A stretch of 8,341 nucleotides of DNA, from the NCBI GenBank assembly GCA_023418095.1, contig JAEZDL010000003.1, forward strand, positions 1-8,341, given 5' to 3'. Positions 1 to 6,745 of this stretch are shown here, one piece after another (the stretch's first letter is position 1; each line of letters opens with the position of its first letter). The DNA is from Bacteroidota bacterium (GTDB taxonomy: Bacteria; Bacteroidota; Bacteroidia; Flavobacteriales_F; PHOS-HE28). The notes under the pieces were generated by a model, which did no database searches, was not told where the DNA came from, and saw only the letters and a list, made by a program, of their open reading frames with translations. The position numbers were made by a program, and so were the translations under genes.

Positions 1-218
1 GAGGACCGTGGTGGACGAACCGCTAGTGTACCAGTTGTCCCGCCAGGGGCACCGCTGGGTAGCTATGTTCGGATGGGATAAGCGCTGAAAGCATCTAAGC
101 ACGAAGCCCACCTCAAGATGAGACTTCTTCTAAGGGTCGTTGAAGATGACAACGTTGATAGGTCACAGGTGTAAAGTCAGTAATGGCAAAGCCGAGTGAT
201 ACTAATTACCCGTAAACT
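1..218 (+). rRNA. 23S ribosomal RNA, 3' end (partial)
   Basis: This is the last part of the large-subunit rRNA; the 5' portion lies outside the window. It contains conserved domain VI blocks: the stretch around 10-60 leading into 'gctgggtagctatgttcgga', the 'agcatctaagcacgaagcc' block near 91-109, and the terminal 'gagtgatactaatt' block near 194-207. The 3' boundary was placed near 218 by analogy with other bacterial 23S ends and is uncertain by several bases. No GATC occurs in this segment, unlike the protein-coding regions. Confidence 0.95.
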
Positions 219-303
219 TTCGATCCAGCAAGATCGTTCCTTGGTTGAACTTTCCTCGGCTGTATTGGTCACGTCTAACAACATGTCATATCTTATTGAT
301 CGC
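219..303 (+). other. 23S-5S internal spacer
   Basis: A short spacer joins the 23S and 5S genes. No tRNA fold is visible. A small hairpin (cgatc at 221-225 with gatcg at 232-236, six-base loop) lies directly after the presumed 23S end and might take part in rRNA processing; that role is inference. The spacer is expected to be transcribed as part of the rRNA precursor. Confidence 0.7.
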
Positions 304-414
<111 letters not shown>

Positions 415-418
415 ATCT

Positions 419-457
419 AAAGCCCCGTCCAGCAATGGACGGGGCTTTGTTTTTTTT
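419..457 (+). terminator. Intrinsic terminator of the rRNA operon
   Basis: A perfect 12-base-pair stem is formed by aaagccccgtcc (419-430) and ggacggggcttt (437-448), with the six-base loop agcaat. It is followed by one G and then eight T residues (450-457). It sits directly after the 5S gene and ends the rRNA operon. ispE ends at 499 on the opposite strand and also reads into it, but the T-tract on that side is only about three bases, so efficient bidirectional use is doubtful. Confidence 0.93.
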
Positions 458-498
458 AGCCATTCGTTTCTTGGCCTGTGCATGGCATCCATCGATCC

Positions 499-1320
499 TT
501 ACAAAGGCAACGACCATTGCCGGTCGCGATCAAACCCTTCAAGCTTGGCCGGCTTCCGATCGAAGATCCCGAATACGGATGATCCCGATCCGCTCATAGC
601 CGCATAGAGTGCCCCATTTCGTAGTAACTCCTGCTTGATCCCGTCCAGTTCGGGATGCATCTTGAACACAATTCCCTCAAGATCATTCTTTATTCGACCT
701 TGCCACGTTTCGATCGGAGAGCTGATCACCTTAGTTACATCCACTTCATTTCCCTCTGGAGTGAACGAACGGAATACCTCCGACGTGGACACATGTATGG
801 CAGGGACGACCAACAACAACCATTGACCTTTCAGGTTGGGTCGCGTGATCGGCAGGGTCAATTCCCCCCGGCCTTCGATCAAGCGGATACCGTCCCCGAG
901 GAAAAAACTACAGTCGCTGCCAAGTTCAGCGGCCATGGCCGGCAATTGCTCATCCAGCTGAGCAGCTAGCATAGCATTCAAGAGCCTTAGCATGTTGGCA
1001 CCATCGCTCGATCCCCCGCCAAGGCCGGCCCCCAGCGGGATCACTTTATGCAGATGCACCCTCAAACCTGGTAGGGGCCGATACCTCCTGAATATCTCGA
1101 GCGCTTTCATGCACAGATCAGAACCGGGATCACCCGGTATTGGAAGCCCGGTGCGTTGATAGCTCACTTCATCCTTTTCCAAGGTGTGGTCGGTGATCAC
1201 CTCCAGCACATCATGCAAGGGGATCGGCACCATCACGGATCGCAGATCATGGTAACCATCCGGCCGTTTGCGGATCACGTTCAGGCCAAGGTTGATCTTT
1301 GCAGGTGGGAAACGGATCAT
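499..1320 (-). CDS. ispE: 4-diphosphocytidyl-2-C-methyl-D-erythritol kinase
   Basis: IspE is the cytosolic GHMP-family kinase that phosphorylates the 2-hydroxyl of CDP-methylerythritol with ATP in the non-mevalonate (MEP) isoprenoid pathway. Numbering from the ATG at 1320 gives 273 residues, normal for the family. The N-terminal FPPAKINLGL holds the conserved lysine (K8). The ATP-binding glycine loop PLGAGLGGGSSDGA is at about 95-108, the GSDCSFF segment carries the catalytic aspartate (D136), and the C-terminal MSGSGSSVFG motif is at 242-251. I chose this start because family members begin a few residues before AKINLGL; upstream in-frame ATGs at 1341 and 1371 would add 7 or 17 unconserved residues. 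It is divergent from accA. A weak -7-like taacttcg (1334-1327) lies just upstream, too close for a normal leader. All expected motifs are present. Confidence 0.95.
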   Translation of the reverse strand: MIRFPPAKINLGLNVIRKRPDGYHDLRSVMVPIPLHDVLEVITDHTLEKDEVSYQRTGLPIPGDPGSDLCMKALEIFRRYRPLPGLRVHLHKVIPLGAGLGGGSSDGANMLRLLNAMLAAQLDEQLPAMAAELGSDCSFFLGDGIRLIEGRGELTLPITRPNLKGQWLLLVVPAIHVSTSEVFRSFTPEGNEVDVTKVISSPIETWQGRIKNDLEGIVFKMHPELDGIKQELLRNGALYAAMSGSGSSVFGIFDRKPAKLEGFDRDRQWSLPL

Positions 1321-1404
1321 CGGCGTCGAAGTTATTCCCATTACAATGCATCCACCGTATTCAACGCTCATCCATACCTTCGCCTTTTCCGATCAAAAGC
1401 GATC
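1321..1404. promoter_or_regulatory. Divergent ispE/accA intergenic region
   Basis: These 84 bases separate the two divergent starts and must hold the promoter for at least accA. On the plus strand, tacctTcg (1375-1382) matches the Bacteroidota -7 consensus TAnnTTTG except at one base, about 23 bases before the accA start. On the minus strand, tatggatg (1376-1369) and, 17 bases upstream, a TTTG could serve ispE. Neither has a fully convincing -33 partner, so the exact promoter positions are weak guesses. Confidence 0.35.
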
Positions 1405-2388
1405 ATGCAGACATTCCTGGAGTTCGAGAAGCCAGTGCAGAATATCATTGAGCAGATCGAGAAATTGAAGGATGTCGCTTCTCAAGGCGAGGTTGATGTG
1501 AGGGCGACCCTTAAGGATCTGGAGAAGAAATTGACCGAAACACGCAAACAGGTGTATGGAAAGCTGACTCCCTGGGAACGTGTGCAACTGAGCCGGCATC
1601 CGGACAGGCCGTATACGCTGAAGTACATCGATGTGATCTCGGATGGAACGTTCATCGAACTTCATGGCGATCGCACGGTGAAGGACGACAAAGCCATGGT
1701 GGGAGGTTTCGGGATGCTGAATGGCCGCACCGTGATGTTCATCGGACAGCAGAAAGGCATCAACACGAAGATGCGGCAGTACCGGAATTTCGGAATGGCC
1801 AATCCTGAAGGTTATCGTAAAGCCCTGCGGTTGATGAAGCTTGCCGAAAAGTTCAACAAGCCGGTCGTTACGTTCATTGATACGCCAGGGGCATTCCCAG
1901 GTCTTGAGGCCGAAGAACGTGGGCAAGGTGAAGCGATCGCTCGGAACATCTTTGAAATGGTGCAATTGAAAGTGCCGGTGATCTGCGTGATCATCGGCGA
2001 AGGTGCATCAGGAGGTGCGTTGGGGATAGGCGTGGGGGACAAGGTGCTGATGCTCGAGAACACATGGTATAGCGTGATCTCACCAGAGTCGTGCTCCTCG
2101 ATCCTCTGGCGCAGCTGGGATTACAAAGAACAGGCAGCGAAAGCCCTGAAACTCACTCCCGAGGATATGCTGAAGCACGGATTGATCGACGGCATCATCA
2201 AGGAACCGATCGGTGGGGCGCATTCCGATGTGGCCGAAGCCTGTCGCCTGGTGAAAGAGGAGATCGTTCAGCAATTGGGCAAGTTGATGAAGGCCGATCC
2301 AGCCAAGCTCGTGGATCGCAGGATCCACAAGTTCTGTTCGATGGGCGTGGTGTTGAAGGCAAAGGCAGAGCGGAAGAAGAACAGCTAA
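1405..2388 (+). CDS. accA: Acetyl-CoA carboxylase carboxyltransferase subunit alpha
   Basis: AccA pairs with AccD to form the carboxyltransferase that moves the carboxyl group from carboxybiotin to acetyl-CoA, giving malonyl-CoA for fatty acid synthesis in the cytosol. The 327-residue product is full length. It has the N-terminal helical region (FLEFEKPVQNIIEQI), then RHPDRPYTLKYID near 65-76, IGQQKG (113-118), RNFGMANPEGYRKALRLM (127-144), TFIDTPGAFPG (156-166), EERGQGEAIARN (170-181) and IGEGASGGALGIGVGDKV (197-214), all close to the E. coli protein. The reading frame stays open upstream to 1156, but that part is antisense to ispE and unconserved, so the ATG at 1405 before MQTFLEFEKP is chosen. 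There is no Shine-Dalgarno sequence. The stop codon interlocks with that of the convergent lipoprotein gene. No accD is in view, consistent with an unlinked accD. Confidence 0.97.
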   Translation: MQTFLEFEKPVQNIIEQIEKLKDVASQGEVDVRATLKDLEKKLTETRKQVYGKLTPWERVQLSRHPDRPYTLKYIDVISDGTFIELHGDRTVKDDKAMVGGFGMLNGRTVMFIGQQKGINTKMRQYRNFGMANPEGYRKALRLMKLAEKFNKPVVTFIDTPGAFPGLEAEERGQGEAIARNIFEMVQLKVPVICVIIGEGASGGALGIGVGDKVLMLENTWYSVISPESCSSILWRSWDYKEQAAKALKLTPEDMLKHGLIDGIIKEPIGGAHSDVAEACRLVKEEIVQQLGKLMKADPAKLVDRRIHKFCSMGVVLKAKAERKKNS

Positions 2389-3671
2389 CGATCGAACAAG
2401 GGAAGTACCCTTGTGACCTGATGCCCAACTTCGATCGTGTTGATGATCGATGCATTGTTCGGATCCACCACGAGAATTTGCTGCCCTGAAGCAATGAGCA
2501 CGGACCCATTCGCGCGATCGAAAGCGACATCATTCGCAGAAAGGAACAACAGATCGGTCGCAGAGTTCGAAGGTTGATCGTAGCGCACGATCCGGTTCGG
2601 AAGCGCAATGATGAACGACACATTACTGATCGCACTCACAGCGGTGATCGCGCCTTCGGTGAATATGCGCAGATCTGAATTTCCTCCTTGAAAGGTGTTC
2701 CATTGCTGGATCAGCCCCTGGCCATTCCTTTCACCGAACAACAACATCTGCTGATCATTGAGCGCGAATATTCGCAACGCATCTGCATCAAGCCCATAGG
2801 AAACAAGCAGATCGCCGCTGTTGTAAGTGTGGCTTGCGAGCCGGTTCTCGCCGATCGAGATCGGTTTTTGTTCACTGATGAACCGGTCGCCCACCACCGC
2901 GCCTGCATAAGGCAGATGTCCGGTGATCGCCTGCGCATTGAACAGGGTGATGCCATTACCATCGTAACCGCGGATCGCTCCATCGTTGCTACAGACATAC
3001 GTGCGTCCATCGGTGGGGTCGGTGAAGAGCGAGGTGAAGTAAGGGCCTGGCTGCGCGTTCTGGTTCTGTATCTGCCAACTCTGGGCACTTTCATGCAAGG
3101 CGAATACCTGCAGCGGATCGAAGGGGTCGCCAGCGACGAATAAGTGTTGTGTGAAGGAATTGATCTCGATAAGGCTCATGTCCGGGATCGACGTGAATTC
3201 TGAAACATCGCCAATGCTATCGATCTGGCTGATCGTTCCTTCTGGTGAGGCCACGAAGATGGCACGCAAGCGCAGTGGAGCTTCCTGCACGCTCACGGAT
3301 CGGAAGGCCGAGGTGGTGTTCACCCCATCCGAAGCGCGCACGGCAAGGCTGTAATTTCCACTTGTAATGGTGGGATCGGTAACGGCAATGTTCCGTTGTA
3401 TGGTGGCAGAGGAACTATTCACCGCAACGGTCACCGTCGGTGCGATCGGTACGCCGTTCACATCGCCAAGCGAGATCCAAACTGTCTGCACGATCCGCTC
3501 ATCACTCACCTGCACCGTTATTTCAAGCGTATCGGGGATCTGCAGGCTCGTGGAATTTCCCGGCGCGATGATCTGGATGGAAGGGCCTTGTTCATCGAGT
3601 TCTTCCTTTCTGCAACCGCCCAGCAGAAGCAGCGCGATCATAAGCAAGGGCAGCCCGCGCGCGTACATCAT
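2385..3671 (-). CDS. Lipoprotein with Ig-like domain and beta-propeller-like repeats
   Basis: Specific family not recognised. From the ATG at 3671 (428 residues) there is a short lipoprotein signal peptide: n-region MMYARG, hydrophobic LPLLMIALLLL, lipobox LGGC with the lipidated Cys20. The residues after it (RKEELDE) resemble the acidic lipoprotein export signal known from Capnocytophaga and Flavobacterium, suggesting surface display. Residues about 30-130 look like an immunoglobulin/cadherin-type beta domain (GPSIQIIAPGNSTSLQI through YSLAVRASDG). The rest is rich in short beta-strand repeats such as IRGYDGNGITLF, LRIFALNDQQML and ILVVDPNNASIINTIEVG, which suggests a YVTN/NHL-like propeller. 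The GTG at 3686 would also be in frame, but the ATG at 3671 gives a cleaner signal peptide. A binding or adhesion role at the outer membrane is possible; no enzyme motif is visible. The gene interrupts the span between accA and dnaB in reverse orientation. Confidence 0.85.
   Translation of the reverse strand: MMYARGLPLLMIALLLLGGCRKEELDEQGPSIQIIAPGNSTSLQIPDTLEITVQVSDERIVQTVWISLGDVNGVPIAPTVTVAVNSSSATIQRNIAVTDPTITSGNYSLAVRASDGVNTTSAFRSVSVQEAPLRLRAIFVASPEGTISQIDSIGDVSEFTSIPDMSLIEINSFTQHLFVAGDPFDPLQVFALHESAQSWQIQNQNAQPGPYFTSLFTDPTDGRTYVCSNDGAIRGYDGNGITLFNAQAITGHLPYAGAVVGDRFISEQKPISIGENRLASHTYNSGDLLVSYGLDADALRIFALNDQQMLLFGERNGQGLIQQWNTFQGGNSDLRIFTEGAITAVSAISNVSFIIALPNRIVRYDQPSNSATDLLFLSANDVAFDRANGSVLIASGQQILVVDPNNASIINTIEVGHQVTRVLPLFDR
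2397..2413. other. Small hairpin just past the accA stop
   Basis: caaggg (2397-2402) and cccttg (2408-2413) form a six-base-pair stem with a five-base loop, nine bases after the accA stop and inside the 3' end of the opposing lipoprotein gene. It has no T-tract, so it is at best a weak terminator or an RNA 3'-end stabiliser for accA mRNA. It could equally be a chance feature of the coding sequence. Confidence 0.25.
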
Positions 3672-3770
3672 CACAAAGTAACACACTGTGAGAAAGGTCA
3701 GTTATTCAACATGCAAATGTTCACGATCTCATTGTTCATCATCGGCTGATCCGTTGTTGATACTCCTACC

Positions 3771-3800
3771 TTTTACGGTCGGGACCAACTTCTACTTTTG
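3771..3800 (+). promoter_or_regulatory. Predicted dnaB promoter (Bacteroidota type)
   Basis: TACTTTTG (3793-3800) is a full match to the Bacteroidota -7 element TAnnTTTG. A T-rich tttta (3771-3775) lies 17-18 bases upstream as an imperfect -33 element. Transcription would start near 3806 and leave a leader of about 78 bases before the dnaB ATG. The call rests on the consensus match and position only. Confidence 0.55.
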
Positions 3801-3804
3801 ATGC

Positions 3805-3828
3805 CCTTCCGCAGCTGCTATCGGAAGG
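3805..3828 (+). other. Hairpin at the predicted 5' end of the dnaB mRNA
   Basis: ccttccg (3805-3811) pairs perfectly with cggaagg (3822-3828) around a ten-base loop. It begins almost exactly at the transcription start predicted from the -7 element at 3793-3800. It could protect the mRNA 5' end or modulate expression, but neither role can be shown from sequence alone. Confidence 0.4.
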
Positions 3829-3883
3829 ATCATCCCGATCGAACGGTGGATCCCGATGCAGCGCCACGTCTGATCGCAGCAAG

Positions 3884-5431
3884 ATGTCACAGTTCCAGAC
3901 CACCCGTTCATCCGATCGCGCGCGTTCCAACGTCGCACGTCGCCAGAACACGTTGATCGAGAGTGCACTCGAAGCCGGCAAGCTTCCTCCACAAGCTCCA
4001 GAACTCGAGCAGGCCGTGCTCGGTGCGCTTATGCTCGAGCGCAACGCGGTGAATGAAGCGATCGACATCCTTCAGCCTGAAAGTTTCTACGTTGAACCGC
4101 ATAAACGGATCTTCGATGCGATCCTCTCGCTCTTCCGTGACGATCAGCCGATCGATATCCTCACCGTAACAGAAGCGCTCAAGAAGCGCGGGGAGCTCGA
4201 TCTGGTCGGCGGGCCGTTCTACATAAGCCAGCTCACCAACAAGGTGGCCAGCAGCGCGAACGTACAGTATCATGCGCGCATCATCAGCCAGAAACACATC
4301 CTGCGCGAACTGATCAGGGTGGGATCGGAAATGATGCGCGACTCGTACGACGATACTGCCGATGTGTTCGAGTTGCTCGACAAGACCGAACAGGATCTCT
4401 ACGCGATCACCAGCGGCAACCTGAAGCGCAACTACGAACCGATGAGCGAACTGATCCAGGGCGCCATCGACCAGATCGAAAAAGCGAAATCGCAGACCGG
4501 CGGTGTAAGCGGGATCCCAAGCGGATTTACGGCCTTGGACAAGCTTACCGCAGGCTGGCAGCGCAGCGACATGATCATCGTAGCGGCGCGCCCTGCGATG
4601 GGTAAAACCGCGTTCGTGCTCAGCATGGCGCGCAACATCGCGATCGAGCACAAGCATGCGGTGGCCGTGTTCAGCCTGGAAATGAGCAGCACGCAGCTCG
4701 TAACACGATTGATTTCCAGTGAATCGGGGATCAATGCGGAAAAACTGAAGAAAGGCGATCTCACTGAATCGGAATTCGGGATCCTTCACCAGCAGATCTC
4801 ACGGCTCACCAACGCACCGATCTACATCGATGACACACCGGGCCTCAACATCTTCGAACTGCGGGCAAAGGCGCGCCGCCTGAAGAGCCAGCATAACGTG
4901 GACCTGATCATCATCGATTACCTGCAGCTGATGACGGCAGGTGGCGACAGCCGCGGCGGGAATCGTGAACAGGAGATCAGCAGCATTTCGCGATCGATCA
5001 AGAGCATCGCCAAGGAATTGGATATACCGATCATCGCACTTTCGCAGCTCAGCCGTGCGGTGGAAACACGCGGTGGCGACAAGCGGCCCATGTTGAGCGA
5101 TCTGCGCGAATCAGGCGCTATCGAACAGGATGCGGACATCGTTTGCTTCCTCTACCGGCCGGAGTATTACAAGATCTACGAAGATGAACGCGGAAGCACG
5201 CTTGGCGTGGGTGAAGTGATCGTGGCCAAGCACAGGAACGGCGCCGTGGACAATGTAAGGTTGCGGTTCATTCCAGAGCTTGCGAAATTCGCTGATCTTG
5301 AGACGATGCAGGGTAACTTTGGCGTTGATGGCATGGGATCGGATGAAGGAGGTGGCAATCCTTTCCGCACGATCACCCGATCCAGCCGAATGAATGATGA
5401 CAGCGACACCGACGACTTCTCGCCATTCTAG
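3884..5431 (+). CDS. dnaB: Replicative DNA helicase DnaB
   Basis: DnaB is the hexameric ATP-driven helicase that unwinds the lagging-strand template at the replication fork and binds primase. The 515-residue protein has a polar N-terminal extension (1-35), the DnaB N-terminal helical domain (about 36-140, PPQAPELEQAVLGALM), a linker, and a RecA-like C-terminal domain (about 205-475). Walker A is ARPAMGKTA (235-243, Lys241), the SLEMS segment (264-268) carries the usual catalytic glutamate Glu266, Walker B is LIIIDYLQLM (341-350), then LSQLSR (386-391), the SDLRESGAIEQDAD block (405-418) and KHRNG (449-453), which contains the trans-acting arginine. No intein interrupts Walker A. The disordered tail ends in MNDDSDTDDFSPF, similar to the acidic tip of SSB. 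No Shine-Dalgarno sequence precedes the ATG. The last 38 bases overlap the next gene. Confidence 0.98.
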   Translation: MSQFQTTRSSDRARSNVARRQNTLIESALEAGKLPPQAPELEQAVLGALMLERNAVNEAIDILQPESFYVEPHKRIFDAILSLFRDDQPIDILTVTEALKKRGELDLVGGPFYISQLTNKVASSANVQYHARIISQKHILRELIRVGSEMMRDSYDDTADVFELLDKTEQDLYAITSGNLKRNYEPMSELIQGAIDQIEKAKSQTGGVSGIPSGFTALDKLTAGWQRSDMIIVAARPAMGKTAFVLSMARNIAIEHKHAVAVFSLEMSSTQLVTRLISSESGINAEKLKKGDLTESEFGILHQQISRLTNAPIYIDDTPGLNIFELRAKARRLKSQHNVDLIIIDYLQLMTAGGDSRGGNREQEISSISRSIKSIAKELDIPIIALSQLSRAVETRGGDKRPMLSDLRESGAIEQDADIVCFLYRPEYYKIYEDERGSTLGVGEVIVAKHRNGAVDNVRLRFIPELAKFADLETMQGNFGVDGMGSDEGGGNPFRTITRSSRMNDDSDTDDFSPF

Positions 5432-6692
5432 ATCGATACGGACCCTCGTTCCTCTTTTCTTCTTTCTTCTCGCCATTCCAGGCTGGGCCACAAAGCTGTT
5501 GATCCCCATGGATGGATCACAGCGAGACCACCTGAAAGCTTACGGGATCGCTTTCTGGACCCTGGAGCATGATCTGCCGATCGAATGGTTGCTGAACTAC
5601 CGCGGCGGAAGTTTCCTGATCGAACACGTGAAACAGGTGGAGCAGGAATGCACCATTCGCGGGGTTACCTATCAGGTGATCGCTGATGGGCAGGCCAATT
5701 CGATCCTGGCGGAGATCGCCGATCCCGAGGTGAACATGGAAGTGGTGAAACTGGAAAAGGCACCGAAGATCGCCGTGTACGCACCGGAAGGTTTTCAGCC
5801 ATGGGATGATGCAGTTGCCCTTGTGATGCAATATGCGGAGATCCCATACGAACGCATCTACGATCCACAGATCATTGCGGGAACCCTCCCACAGTATGAC
5901 TGGTTGCACCTGCATCACGAGGATTTCACCGGCCAGTACGGAAAATTCTACCGCAACTACCGCAACGCGCCGTGGTACCAGGCGCAGGTACAGGAATCTG
6001 AAGAGCTTGCGGCGCAGCTTGGTTTTGCCAAAGTGAGCGAGATGAAACTGGCCGTTGCAACACGTATCAGGGATTATGTGGCCGGTGGTGGTTACCTGTT
6101 CACGATGTGCTCGGGAACGGATTCCTACGACATCGCGCTGTCGGCCGAAGGCGTTGATATCGTTGCTGCGGAATTCGATCACGATCCGATCGATCCGCAG
6201 GCGCAACAGAAGATCGATTACAACAGATCGTTCGCGTTCAAGGATTTCAAGCTGATCACCGATCCGATGATCTACGAATTCTCGGACATCGATGCCACGG
6301 ATATCCACTCACGGATCGGCCAGCCGCGCGATTTTTTCACGCTCTTCGATTTCAGTGCGAAGTGGGACATTGTTCCGACAATGCTTTGCCAGAGCCACGA
6401 GCAGGTGGTGCGCGGTTTCATGGGGCAGACAACTGCTTTCCGTGGATCACTGGTGAAGCCAGGCGTAACGGTGATGGGCGAGAACAAGGCCGAAGGCACG
6501 GTGAAGTACATACATGGTGAATTCGGCCTCGGCCAATGGACATTCTACGGCGGGCACGATCCGGAGGATTACCAGCACATGGTGGGCGACCCGCCGACGG
6601 ATCTGAGCCTGCACCCGAACTCGGCCGGTTATAGGTTGATCTTGAACAACATTCTATTCCCTGCGGCCAAGAAGAAGAAGCAGAAGACTTGA
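5394..6692 (+). CDS. Exported protein of the Bacteroidota 'asparagine synthetase B' family
   Basis: The 432-residue product matches, from memory, a conserved Bacteroidota family that databases commonly label asparagine synthetase B. The label is unsupported here: there is no N-terminal catalytic Cys2 and no SGGxDS ATP-pyrophosphatase loop. An N-terminal signal peptide is clear: Arg-rich n-region (R10, R13, R16), hydrophobic core LVPLFFFLLAIPG and a probable cut after A32. Conserved-looking blocks are LLIPMDGSQRDHLKAYG (35-51), LLNYRGGSF (66-74), DWLHLHHEDFTGQYGKFY (169-186), GGGYLFTMCSGTDSYDIALS (231-250), GFMGQTTAF (341-349) and FYGGHDPEDYQH (384-395). The MCSGTD turn and GGHDPED resemble a class I glutamine amidotransferase/ThuA-like fold, which is inference. 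The lysine-rich C-terminus is KKKKQKT. The start overlaps dnaB because no later ATG, GTG or TTG codon keeps the signal peptide. It is probably co-transcribed with dnaB. Function is unknown, likely periplasmic. Confidence 0.88.
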   Translation: MMTATPTTSRHSRSIRTLVPLFFFLLAIPGWATKLLIPMDGSQRDHLKAYGIAFWTLEHDLPIEWLLNYRGGSFLIEHVKQVEQECTIRGVTYQVIADGQANSILAEIADPEVNMEVVKLEKAPKIAVYAPEGFQPWDDAVALVMQYAEIPYERIYDPQIIAGTLPQYDWLHLHHEDFTGQYGKFYRNYRNAPWYQAQVQESEELAAQLGFAKVSEMKLAVATRIRDYVAGGGYLFTMCSGTDSYDIALSAEGVDIVAAEFDHDPIDPQAQQKIDYNRSFAFKDFKLITDPMIYEFSDIDATDIHSRIGQPRDFFTLFDFSAKWDIVPTMLCQSHEQVVRGFMGQTTAFRGSLVKPGVTVMGENKAEGTVKYIHGEFGLGQWTFYGGHDPEDYQHMVGDPPTDLSLHPNSAGYRLILNNILFPAAKKKKQKT

Positions 6693-6701
6693 GTGGAGGA
6701 G

Positions 6702-6745
6702 GTTGAGAGTTGAGGTGGTTGAGGGTTGAAAGCTGAAGGAGTTGA
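6702..6745 (+). repeat. Degenerate gttga tandem repeats
   Basis: The core gttga (once gctga) recurs at 6702, 6709, 6718, 6725, 6732 and 6741, with spacings of 7, 9, 7, 7 and 9 bases. It starts ten bases after the preceding stop codon and is non-coding. Similar 'gagagtt'-type low-complexity tracts are common between genes in Bacteroidota genomes, which fits a decayed microsatellite. Confidence 0.6.

Larger units (their letters stand above)
3672..3883. other. Divergent lipoprotein/dnaB intergenic region
   Basis: About 210 bases lie between the divergent starts. The right-hand half holds the dnaB promoter and leader described separately. On the minus strand, aacatttg (3721-3714) is one base off TAnnTTTG and sits about 43 bases before the lipoprotein ATG, so it is the better promoter candidate for that gene. 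A tactttg at 3680-3674 is too near the start. The octamer atcccgat occurs twice (3832-3839 and 3850-3857) in the dnaB leader. No small gene was seen here. Confidence 0.5.

Noticed and set aside
219..303. A tRNA in the 23S-5S spacer.
   Set aside because: No cloverleaf, T-loop or acceptor stem could be found, and the spacer is only about 85 bases.
1393..1965. A 190-codon minus-strand open frame inside accA.
   Set aside because: It is a shadow of accA, whose forward frame carries all family motifs.
4586..4612. A possible intein insertion point at the DnaB Walker A loop.
   Set aside because: ARPAMGKTA is continuous and the protein has normal length, so no intein is present.
3908..4789. A 293-codon minus-strand open frame inside dnaB.
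   Set aside because: It is antisense to strongly conserved DnaB motifs and shows no recognisable domain. Long antisense frames are expected here because palindromic GATC and codon bias reduce antisense stops.
5517..6308. A 263-codon minus-strand open frame inside the exported-protein gene.
   Set aside because: It is antisense to a conserved protein, has no recognisable motif and no promoter-like element.
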